Notes under the pieces: generated by a model
What the model saw: the letters and a program-made list of their open reading frames with translations, nothing else
Database searches by the model: none
Told to the model about the DNA's origin: nothing
Shown here: positions 1 to 7,106 of the stretch, piece after piece
Numbering within the stretch: position 1 is the first letter of the stretch
Layout: each line of letters opens with the position of its first letter
DNA from: CAVYWD01 sp963772225
GTDB lineage: Bacteria; Myxococcota; Myxococcia; Myxococcales; UBA5297
Assembly (NCBI GenBank): GCA_963772225.1
Contig: CAVYWD010000011.1
Coordinates: 682,001-746,000, forward strand
Length of the DNA: 64,000 bases
Reading direction: 5' to 3'
Program-made: the position numbers and the translations under genes

Positions 1-180
1 CGCGCCGTGGTCGACTGGTACGGCCCCATCTCCTTTGCCGCCATGACTGGCATCAAGCGCATGGAAGGGGTAGGTGTCCGACTATTTGGTAAGTCCGCAG
101 AGGAAGCGCCCGAACTCTACGCCCAATCCAATCCGGAGACCCACCTATCCCCCAAGGCCCCACCCATCCCAGCCCTTTAA
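1..180 (+). pseudogene. alpha/beta-hydrolase, 5' fragment (cut by IS4 copy 1 and by window edge)
   Basis: Frame 1 reads from the window edge with AVVDWYGPISFAAM, the stretch that follows the nucleophile elbow in BD-FAE/esterase-type alpha/beta-hydrolases. It continues to HLSPKAPPI and then runs into the IS, stopping at 178-180. If the IS and one target duplicate are removed, the frame joins exactly to ILIQHGDRDRLIPYSQS at 1709, so this was one gene. The true 5' end lies outside the window. Substrate unknown; an esterase-like hydrolase is inferred from the family. Confidence 0.75.
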
Positions 181-1697
181 AGGTCGTAAGTAGTTGGTGT
201 TGCTGCGGGATTTCGACTCTATTGTGCGGGTCCTGAGAATCTGCCATGGATCTGGCCTCTCCTGGGCGCGTCCAAACCGGGGCGCCCGTCGAAAGGCCAA
301 CGCATGATTCTTGGCAAGGTGTTCGCTCCGTTCATTGAACAGAGCCCGATTAGCGTGATGGCGCGTGGGACACTCGAGCATGCGCTGCGCTCCGAAGATG
401 TTGATGCCGTGTTTGGCGCGAGCGCTGAAACGCAATACACGCGGACGCTGCTGTTCTCCACAGTCGTCGACTTGATGAGCCTCGTGGTTCACCGCATCCG
501 GCCGTCGCTTCACGCCGCCTATCAAGCCAATCGGCGCCGAATTGAGGTCTCGGTACAGTCGCTGTACAACAAGGTCGACGGAATCGAGCCGGGGGTCGGT
601 GCGGCATTGGTCAAGCACGTCGCCGGTCGCACTGTTCCGTTGATCGAAAGCATGAAGGCATCGCTTCCGGAACTCCTTCCAGGGTATCGAGCTCGGATCC
701 TCGACGGGAATCACCTGGCGGCCACGGAGCATCGGATTTCCGAGCTGCGCAAGACCGCAGCGGGCCCGCTGCCAGGGTTTGCATTGGTCGTGCTGGATCC
801 GCGCCTCCTGCAAGTAACCGATGTGATCCCTTGCGAGGATGGCCACGCCCAGGAGCGCTCGCTCACTGAAGCGGTGTTGGCGAAGGTCGCGCCGAGGGAC
901 GTGTGGATCGCTGACCGCAACTTCTGCACCTGCGCCCTGCTCTTCGGCATCGCCCGTCGAGAGGGGCTCTTCATCGTCAGGCACCACCGCATCAATGTGC
1001 CGTGGAAACCGATCGGCCGTCTTCGTCGCTGCGGCACCATCGACGGCGCCGAGGTTTGGGAACAGGAGGTGAAGCTGAGGGATGACACCGGGAACTCGCT
1101 CCTCGCCCGCCGTATTACCCTGAAGCTTCAGAAGGCGACGCGTGATGGCGACCGGGAACTTCACATCCTGACGAATCTCCCACCAGATACTCTCGGCACA
1201 ACCGTCGGCGCTGTCTACCGAAAGCGGTGGGGCATCGAGTTGGCATTTCAGGAGCTGGAGGCAACCCTGGAAGGCGAGCTCAATACGTTGGGCTATCCGA
1301 AGGCAGCGCTCTTCGCGTTCTGTGTGGCCTTGGTCGCCTACAACGTTCTCTCGGTCATCAAGGCCGCCTTGCGCGCCGAGCACGGAGCCGAAAAGATCCA
1401 AGAAGAGGTATCGGCCTATTACCTGGCCGACGAAATCGCCGGCACCCGGCGAGGCATGGAGATCGCGATCCCGCCCAAAGCGTGGCGAGTATTCCAGGCA
1501 GCCCCAACCAGCGAGGTCGCCAAGGTGCTTGTCGACCTCGCTGGAGAAGTTGACTTGCTGAAGTTCCGTCGACATCCACGTGGTCCAAAGAAGCCGCGGC
1601 AACCGAGAACCTTCAACCGAAGACACCCTCATGTTTCCACTGCTCGCTTGCTAGCACTGCGGAAAACAAAGAGAAAGAACGCACCTTGAAAGGGCTG
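170..1697 (+). mobile_element. IS4-family insertion sequence, copy 1 (1528 bp)
   Basis: The ends are imperfect inverted repeats: CAGCCCTTTAAAGGT on the left and, read inward, CAGCCCTTTCAAGGT on the right. The element is flanked by an 11-bp direct repeat, CCCACCCATCC, at 159-169 and 1698-1708, the expected target duplication for IS4-type elements. One transposase gene fills it. Copies 2 (21991-23518) and 3 (29218-30745, inverted) have the same length and nearly identical sequence, so transposition was recent. Confidence 0.96.
304..1689 (+). CDS. IS4-family DDE transposase (copy 1)
   Basis: Cut-and-paste transposase of 461 aa, as expected for the family. Visible catalytic positions are D134 in ILDGNHLAA, D204 in WIADRNF, and E312 in the signature YRKRWGIELAFQELE (Y305, R308, E312). 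The last position of the classical Y-R-E-K signature is E rather than K. A basic tail (RLLALRKTKRKNAP) ends 8 bp before the element end. The ATG is 134 bp inside the left end. The protein differs from the other copies only by silent changes that I could find. Confidence 0.96.
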   Translation: MILGKVFAPFIEQSPISVMARGTLEHALRSEDVDAVFGASAETQYTRTLLFSTVVDLMSLVVHRIRPSLHAAYQANRRRIEVSVQSLYNKVDGIEPGVGAALVKHVAGRTVPLIESMKASLPELLPGYRARILDGNHLAATEHRISELRKTAAGPLPGFALVVLDPRLLQVTDVIPCEDGHAQERSLTEAVLAKVAPRDVWIADRNFCTCALLFGIARREGLFIVRHHRINVPWKPIGRLRRCGTIDGAEVWEQEVKLRDDTGNSLLARRITLKLQKATRDGDRELHILTNLPPDTLGTTVGAVYRKRWGIELAFQELEATLEGELNTLGYPKAALFAFCVALVAYNVLSVIKAALRAEHGAEKIQEEVSAYYLADEIAGTRRGMEIAIPPKAWRVFQAAPTSEVAKVLVDLAGEVDLLKFRRHPRGPKKPRQPRTFNRRHPHVSTARLLALRKTKRKNAP

Positions 1698-1905
1698 CCC
1701 ACCCATCCTCATCCAGCACGGGGACCGGGACAGACTGATCCCCTACAGCCAATCCGTGGAATTCGCCCGGAGCTACCGCAATGTTGCAGGAAATTCCAAG
1801 GTGACGCTGGAGATTCTCCCTGGTGCCGACCACCTCGACGAGAGATTCACCACTGCGTCGAACGTGGAGCGGGTCATCCGCTTCTTGGACAAGTACTTGA
1901 AGTAG
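1698..1905 (+). pseudogene. alpha/beta-hydrolase, 3' fragment
   Basis: The reading frame PPILIQHGDRDRLIPYSQS...ILPGADHLDERF...RFLDKYLK ends with TAG at 1903-1905. It holds the C-terminal half of the fold: the HGDRD turn carries the acid residue region and GADHLDE carries the catalytic histidine. There is no start of its own and it begins inside the right target duplicate of IS4 copy 1, so it is the severed 3' part of the gene at the left window edge. It is convergent with the beta-helix lipoprotein gene. Confidence 0.8.
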
Positions 1906-1964
1906 TTGGTTACGCGGCAAAGACGTTCGCTGGAGCAGACCGGGCGCGCGGGGAGTGATACCGC

Positions 1965-4037
1965 TCAGTAGCCCGGCTGCCCCGAGCATCCGGCGCAGGT
2001 GGGGTCGAGAGCGAGACCCAGGCTCGTTCCCCCGTCCCGCGCATTGCCGGAGAAGCGGACGTCGCTGGCTTGCATGGCCACCATCGAGCCGGCGGGGATT
2101 TGGGTTCCTCCGGGACACGACGCCGAGGGCGCCCGCTGATTGGTATCGAGGAGGAGGTTCCCCTCCACGCGAACCCCCGTGGCCGCCGCCACGAGAATGC
2201 CCGCCCCTGGGGCGCCCGAGATGACGTTGTTCCGGAGGATCAGGTTCGCGTTGGGGTGGCCGTCGAGGAAGTTCTTGTTGGACGTCGTGGGGGTCAGCGT
2301 CATCACCGAAATCGGCGCGGGAGCGGCGGAGCCTGGGCCGGTGCAGCTCAACGTCGACGCGGGCGAGGCCATGAAACCGCAGCCCTCGAACAGGGAGCTC
2401 TGCACGATGACGTTCACGGCCCCTGGCCCTTCGGGGAATACGCCGTATTGGGCGATGAGGAAGAGGCCGAGGTTGTTCGTCGCCCGGAAGCCGTCGACCA
2501 GCCCGTTGGCGGTCTGCACCAGCATCGCCCGCTCGTCGTTGTCGTGGACCCAGACGTTCCGGATGAGAAAGTCGGGGCTCGAGCTGGCTGGGACGTTGGC
2601 GATGAAGCCGCCGTCGGCGACGGCGGCGATGCCGGGCGGCGCGAGGCTGACCGTCGCGCCGGTGAGCACGCCGCCGTCGAGGACCTTGGTCACGCCCGTC
2701 ACGGTGGCCGAGCCCTGGACGGCGAGGTTGCGGTCGGCCACGGTCAGGACGTCGCCGGCGGAGACGTGGTTCGCGGCGCTGGCGCCGTCGAAGACGAGCG
2801 AGGTGGGCGTCGAGCCCGGCGCCAGCGGGAAGAGCAGGCCGAGCACGTTCACGCCGTCGTCGCCCTGGTCCGCGAACTCGGAGTCCTCGAGGAGCACGTT
2901 CCCCAGCGTCTGCCGAAAGTTCACGCCGTCGGCGTTGCTCGAGATGAGCCGGGTCGGGTCGCGGGGGTTGCGCAGCACGCGGCAGCGGCTCATCCGCAGG
3001 CCGCGGCCGGCGCCGTAGAAGGTGAAAGCCTCGAGGGGCGAGGCGTACACCGTCACGTTCTCGAAGGCGATATCGCCGCTCGCGTTCACCACGTAGACGG
3101 CATTCCCGCCCGTGCGCGCGATGCCGATGGCCGCGGTGCCTGCCGGCGCAGCCGAGAGGGCCTGCGGGTCGCCCACGCAGTAGGTCTGATTGCCGGCGAA
3201 GGTCGGCTGCGAAGACGGGGTCTGCGCCCAGTGCGCCTGGGCGAACGGCGCCCGCGGCCACCCAGGCCGGCCCACGTCGAACTCCGACATGCTCACGATG
3301 GGAAGGGGCGCGGCGGCGTCAATCGGGTAGGCCGAGTTGACGACGAAGGCCATGCCCCCGTCGCAGGCCCCGGCGTCCGGCTGCAGCGCGCCGGCGACGG
3401 CCAGCGGCTCTCCCCAGTCGATGGCGAAGTTCCGGAAGAGCACTCGGTGGCTGTTGCGGACCACCAGGCCGGCCTGGAGGCCGTGGAAGACCAGGGTGGA
3501 GCCCTGGCCGTCGATGAGCACGTCGCTGAGGCCCGAAACAATCCAGTTGGCCCCGCCGTCCGCGCCGCCGAAGTCGTACTCGGCCGGCGCGAGCGCGAGG
3601 GTCACGGCGCCCGCGTCGGCGGCCGCGAGGGCCGCGGCGGCGAAGAGGCTCGCGGACGAGCCTGCGTCCGGAGGCGAGAGGTGGATCGTCGAGGCGCCCG
3701 GCCTCGGGCCGCAGACGGCAATGCGCACCGTGGTCCCGTCGGCGGCGACGAAACTCTCCACGCGATCGAACGGGGAGCCCCAACCGGCGTCGGCGCAGGC
3801 GTACGGCGTGTAGAGAATACCGGTATCCGGCCCTCCGTCGCCTTGAAGACCCCCGTCCCCGGCGTCCGTCGCCGCCGCGCCGTCCGTGAGGGAGTTTGCG
3901 TCGCCCGCCTCGGCGCCGGCGTCGCCGCCTGGGCCGGCTGACGACGAGCAGGCCAAGGCCCATCCGCCCAGGACTGCAAATGCCGCGAGCGCGCGTCGCG
4001 AGCAGGCACGCTCCCAACGACACCTGCGCTTCTGCAT
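1965..4037 (-). CDS. secreted right-handed beta-helix lipoprotein (possibly GH110-like)
   Basis: 690 aa. A signal peptide with lipobox (WALACSS, about residue 30) is followed by an Asp/Ala/Gly-rich linker to about residue 75, then a long body with parallel beta-helix style repeats such as VLIDGQGSTLVF, VVRNSHRVLFRNFAIDWG, DIAFENVTVY, NVLLEDSEFADQGDDGVNV and VIVQSSLFEG. The FAIDWG and GDDGVNV stretches recall GH110 alpha-galactosidases, but I cannot prove an active site. The protein should be outer-surface anchored and may bind or cleave a polysaccharide. The start has a strong GGAGGA site just upstream. It stands alone, convergent with the hydrolase fragment. Confidence 0.8.
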   Translation of the reverse strand: MQKRRCRWERACSRRALAAFAVLGGWALACSSSAGPGGDAGAEAGDANSLTDGAAATDAGDGGLQGDGGPDTGILYTPYACADAGWGSPFDRVESFVAADGTTVRIAVCGPRPGASTIHLSPPDAGSSASLFAAAALAAADAGAVTLALAPAEYDFGGADGGANWIVSGLSDVLIDGQGSTLVFHGLQAGLVVRNSHRVLFRNFAIDWGEPLAVAGALQPDAGACDGGMAFVVNSAYPIDAAAPLPIVSMSEFDVGRPGWPRAPFAQAHWAQTPSSQPTFAGNQTYCVGDPQALSAAPAGTAAIGIARTGGNAVYVVNASGDIAFENVTVYASPLEAFTFYGAGRGLRMSRCRVLRNPRDPTRLISSNADGVNFRQTLGNVLLEDSEFADQGDDGVNVLGLLFPLAPGSTPTSLVFDGASAANHVSAGDVLTVADRNLAVQGSATVTGVTKVLDGGVLTGATVSLAPPGIAAVADGGFIANVPASSSPDFLIRNVWVHDNDERAMLVQTANGLVDGFRATNNLGLFLIAQYGVFPEGPGAVNVIVQSSLFEGCGFMASPASTLSCTGPGSAAPAPISVMTLTPTTSNKNFLDGHPNANLILRNNVISGAPGAGILVAAATGVRVEGNLLLDTNQRAPSASCPGGTQIPAGSMVAMQASDVRFSGNARDGGTSLGLALDPTCAGCSGQPGY

Positions 4038-4146
4038 CGGTTCCTCCGGGCGAGAAGAGCACCTTTAGAAGCGGCGACGGCTGCGGACGGCGCGGCTCCT
4101 ACCTGGCGCCAGCGAAAGAGAGGCTATTTCCCCCGACCGTCCGAAG

Positions 4147-4327
4147 TCAGGGAGGTTGCGCCGACCGAGCTTTCACGCTCCTTGGAGCCGAATCTGGCTC
4201 GTCATCCAGAAGCGCCCGCCGCCTCACCATCGCCAGGGTCTTCACCGCGAGCCGCTCGAGCACGTGGGCAACCTCCTCCCGCGTCGGAGGAGCGAGCTCG
4301 AGGAAATCGACCGAGCCGCCCTCGTCC
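4147..4327 (-). pseudogene. remnant of IS91-type transposase
   Basis: The frame reads DFLELAPPTREEVAHVLERL, then KTLAMVRRRALLDDEP. This pattern matches the segment of IS91-type (Y2) transposases in which a helical 'Rv.r.lrRrGll.de' motif precedes the C-terminal domain. Only about 60 codons remain, with no start; the upstream side is replaced by the haemoglobin gene, which ends at 4328. Assignment is by motif memory only and could be wrong. Confidence 0.4.
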
Positions 4328-4714
4328 TCACACTCCGACCAGCTCGGCCCGCACGCTGTCGATGAACGCCAGCACTTCGGCGCGCTCGGGAGCTTGCACC
4401 GCGAACTCGCCCAGCGTGTCCCGCAGGTGGCCCGTGAACCTGGACCAGTCCTCATCGGTGATCCCCATGCCTTTGTGGGACAGCAGCAGGTCGCGGCCGG
4501 TGTACAGCAGTGGCCCGCCCGCGTTCTGCACTAGAAAGTTGATCAGGAGCTGCTTCTCCCTGGCAACGCCGTCAGAGCCCCGGTTCTGCCAGAACCGGCC
4601 CAGCACCGAGTCGCCGTGGAGCCGGCCCAGCAGGCTGGTCGAGACCGATGCGATGGCGTCGTAGCCGCCGAGCCGTGCGTACAGGGTTGCTTCTGCGGTG
4701 AGCGCTTGCGTCAT
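4328..4714 (-). CDS. glbN: group 1 truncated haemoglobin
   Basis: 128 aa, the normal size for a truncated 2-over-2 globin. It begins LYARLGGYDAI and has the proximal-histidine segment LLLSHKGMGITDEDW (His about residue 80), with FWQNRG in the CD/E region. It binds haem and handles O2 or NO in the cytoplasm. The ATG at 4712-4714 follows GAGGAGG with 5 bp spacing; longer in-frame starts upstream run through the promoter and lack this site. It is divergent from a MarR-family regulator, which suggests control by that regulator in response to oxidative or nitrosative signals (inference). Confidence 0.92.
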   Translation of the reverse strand: MTQALTAEATLYARLGGYDAIASVSTSLLGRLHGDSVLGRFWQNRGSDGVAREKQLLINFLVQNAGGPLLYTGRDLLLSHKGMGITDEDWSRFTGHLRDTLGEFAVQAPERAEVLAFIDSVRAELVGV

Positions 4715-4776
4715 GAGGTCCTCCTCGGGAGTGACTCGACCGGCTAAACTATAGCGAGCGCCGCGAAGCCAAGTCA

Positions 4777-4788
4777 ATTCCTTGGAAT
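4777..4788. promoter_or_regulatory. palindrome in the glbN/marR divergent promoter
   Basis: ATTCC-TT-GGAAT is a perfect 5-bp inverted repeat in the short AT-rich part of the divergent intergenic region (4715-4823). Its place between a MarR-family gene and its likely target makes it a candidate operator. The size is small for a MarR site, so flanking half-sites may contribute. Confidence 0.4.
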
Positions 4789-4823
4789 CTTTTTTGACGG
4801 CAGGCCGGATAAGGGGACGGGCG

Positions 4824-5315
4824 ATGACGGGCAGCGGACAGGCGATGACGGGCGGCGGGGAGCGGGCAAGGTGGCAGAGCCGCGTCATTCACGAGCTCGC
4901 GGTCGTCCACCAGCTCTCCGCGACCCAATTCAACCGCGCACTCAAGCCGCTCGGCCTGTCCATGACCCAGGTGAGCGTCATGGCCCGGCTGAGCGGCCCG
5001 GCCGGGGCCTCGGTAGGCGAGCTCGCCGCGGTGATGGAGATCAACCAGCCGGGCGTCTCCAAGATCGTCGGAGCGCTCGCGGAGCGCGGCGCGGTCAAGA
5101 TCGCAACCGCCGAAGGGGACGGCCGGCGCCGCGTCGTCCGCCTCACCCCGGCCGGCCGGCGGCTGCTCGCCCGGGCACGCGAGGCGCTGCACCCCGAGGC
5201 AACCCTGGCCTTCAGCGACCTGGACGATGCCCGGCTCGCTGATCTGCACGCTCTGCTGGCCATCGTCAGCGCCCGGCTCATGGCCCTCCCGCCAGACCAG
5301 CCGGACCCCGCCTAA
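4824..5315 (+). CDS. MarR-family transcriptional regulator
   Basis: About 163 aa. The winged helix is seen in LSMTQVSVMARL, SVGELAAVMEINQPGVSKIV (recognition helix) and GRRRVVRLTPAGRRLL (wing), with helical dimerisation ends. I chose the ATG at 4824 because AGGGGA sits 7 bp upstream; the longer frame opens with TTG inside the palindrome. A second ATG lies at 4845. Divergent from glbN, which it probably represses (inference). Ligand unknown. Confidence 0.88.
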   Translation: MTGSGQAMTGGGERARWQSRVIHELAVVHQLSATQFNRALKPLGLSMTQVSVMARLSGPAGASVGELAAVMEINQPGVSKIVGALAERGAVKIATAEGDGRRRVVRLTPAGRRLLARAREALHPEATLAFSDLDDARLADLHALLAIVSARLMALPPDQPDPA

Positions 5316-5410
5316 GCGTGGCTCTGCGTGCCGAGGCCAGCCAGGTACCCCTCGGCTGCGAGCCATGCCTGCCGGCGGGCGGCGTGCGCTCTTTCTCCTT
5401 GGCGCCTTGC

Positions 5411-6673
5411 ATGCGAAGAGCGCTCGTAAGGGGCAAGCGCGAGGCATGCAGCGACGCAGCGCGACGACATCGGCCGATTGACCCGAGGCTCGCCCGCCTC
5501 GCTCTATCCCCAGGGCGCCCCAAGGTATTCGAGCGCTCCAGGGATTCGGAGCAGGGATGCCGCGTCGATCTCTGCCGGTTGGGCATTCTGCTTCTCCTCG
5601 CGGTCGCGGTGAGCGCCGGGTGTGTGCTGCCTTCCGGGGACGACCCAGGCGACGCGGCCGTGCGCCGAGCTCGGGCCGACGCCTCGGCCACAGCTCCGGA
5701 CGCCTCGAAGGTCGCCGATGGCTCGGACCTGGACGAGCGAGACGCGGGCACCGCTGACTCGAATGCCCTGGACGCAGCCTCCGATCCGACAGACGTGGAC
5801 GGCGGGGCCTCGGATGCAAGCCTCGACACCTCGGATGCGGGCCTCGACACCTCGGATGCGGGCGCCAGCCCCTCGGATGCAGGCGACGGCGGAACCGGGA
5901 GGTCGCCGGAGGTCTGCGACGGCATCGACAATGACGGCGACGGAATCGTCGACGACGTCGACGTCGGCCGCGACGGGGTCTGCGACTGCCTGAAGCTCGC
6001 GACCCTCGGCTACCCTGGGCTCCGCGGCTCAGATATCGTCTTCGACTCGTGGCTCACCAGCCGGGTCAACAACGCCGCGGTCTCGCTGGGCGCGCAGACC
6101 TTGACTCCGGAGCTGTTGGCCCCGTTCCACGTCATCGTGGCGCAGGACGTCCGCGAAGGCTCGGCGGGCTCGCAAGGCCCCGGCTCAGGCATCGGGCGGG
6201 CCTATTCGAGTGCAGAGGTCCAGGTCCTCAGCGATTGGGTCGCCGGCGGCGGAGGGCTGATGACGCTGACCGGCTACGCGGACCCCTCGGAGCTGGGGAA
6301 CGTCAACAAGTTGCTCGCCCCCTTCGACCTGAGCTACGGCGCGACGGCCGTCCTCGGCGCCGGGCCCCTCGCCATCCACGGCTGGGCGAAGCACCCCATC
6401 GCCGAAGGGGTCACCGCGGTCATCTTCGACTTTGGCTACCCCGTCGCCGGTGGCGGCACGCTGCTCGCCTGGGAGCCGAGCCCGGGGAACTGGGACATCG
6501 GCCGAGTCGCCGAGATGGGCGCGGGCCGCATCTTCGCCTGGGGCGACGAGTGGGTCTCCTACGGGTCGACGTGGTCGTCCAACCCGGAATTCCAGGTGGA
6601 CCGCTTCTGGCAGAACTCCCTCAAGTGGCTCACCGCCGCCGGGTTCTGCCAGGTCCCCGCGGCCGGCGAGTGA
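5411..6673 (+). CDS. lipoprotein with calcium-loop repeat and a GATase-like domain
   Basis: The open frame starts at 5318; the true start is unclear. A lipoprotein signal (GILLLLAVAVSAGC) sits far inside, so a TTG at 5579 is also possible. After the Cys come an Asp/Ala/Ser-rich linker with SDAG/LDTSDAG repeats, the calcium-loop motif CDGIDNDGDGIVDD known from MopE-type myxobacterial proteins, and a C-terminal alpha/beta domain (SDIVFDSWLTSRVNNAAV, WVAGGGGLMTLTGY, GGGTLLAW, GRIFAWGDEW). That domain resembles class-I glutamine-amidotransferase-like modules of ThuA/DUF4350 type. It is likely displayed on the outer membrane. No enzyme activity is claimed. Confidence 0.75.
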   Translation: MRRALVRGKREACSDAARRHRPIDPRLARLALSPGRPKVFERSRDSEQGCRVDLCRLGILLLLAVAVSAGCVLPSGDDPGDAAVRRARADASATAPDASKVADGSDLDERDAGTADSNALDAASDPTDVDGGASDASLDTSDAGLDTSDAGASPSDAGDGGTGRSPEVCDGIDNDGDGIVDDVDVGRDGVCDCLKLATLGYPGLRGSDIVFDSWLTSRVNNAAVSLGAQTLTPELLAPFHVIVAQDVREGSAGSQGPGSGIGRAYSSAEVQVLSDWVAGGGGLMTLTGYADPSELGNVNKLLAPFDLSYGATAVLGAGPLAIHGWAKHPIAEGVTAVIFDFGYPVAGGGTLLAWEPSPGNWDIGRVAEMGAGRIFAWGDEWVSYGSTWSSNPEFQVDRFWQNSLKWLTAAGFCQVPAAGE

Positions 6674-6985
6674 CGGGCGCCTGGCCTCGTCAGAAGCGGC
6701 TTCGTCGCCAACCCTCAGGTGGGCCGCTGCGTCGACTGCTCAACTTGCACCCGCGCGCCTTCCCCATCGCCGCCATCTCCCTGCTCCCGTTCGGCGGCCG
6801 CGCGCAAGAGCGAGCTCGCGCCCTCGGTCGACCCCGATCGCTGCATCGGCTGTGGCCTGCACGCCGACGCCTACCACAAGCGCGCGATGCGCATGGAGCG
6901 GCAGCCCGCACAACCGCACGTCCCCGCCGACCTCCTGAAAATGGCTCTGTGGATGTCCATCGAGTGCGAGGGCCGCTCGCGCACT
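6674..6985 (+). pseudogene. decayed 4Fe-4S ferredoxin remnant
   Basis: One frame contains VDPDRCIGCGLHADAYHKRA and then MRMERQPAQPHVPADLL (about 6827-6976). This is the layout of a 4Fe-4S binding loop and following strand, but the third and fourth ligands of CxxCxxCxxxCP are replaced (C to H, C to Y, P to H). No start or intact domain surrounds it. It is the only recognisable content of the 6674-7106 gap. Confidence 0.45.
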
Positions 6986-7106
6986 AGGTCTTCGACCAGG
7001 CGGGTAGCCCGTGCGCCCGCGTTCCTGAATCGGCGCCTGGGCGCGCTCACCCGGCCCGAGCTCCCCGGGCGCGTGCGGCTGGCACGCGTGAGACCAACCT
7101 CCTCCA

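Noticed and set aside
145..1632. 495-556-aa open frames antisense to all three IS4 transposases
   Set aside because: They arise from codon bias of the transposase and are repeated because the IS is repeated; no domain, start signal or lipobox supports them.
1651..3261. Long Arg/Pro-rich frames opposite or beside the beta-helix, ppdK, bamA, lysS and OPT genes
   Set aside because: Typical shadow frames of GC-rich coding DNA; the real frames hold complete family motifs.
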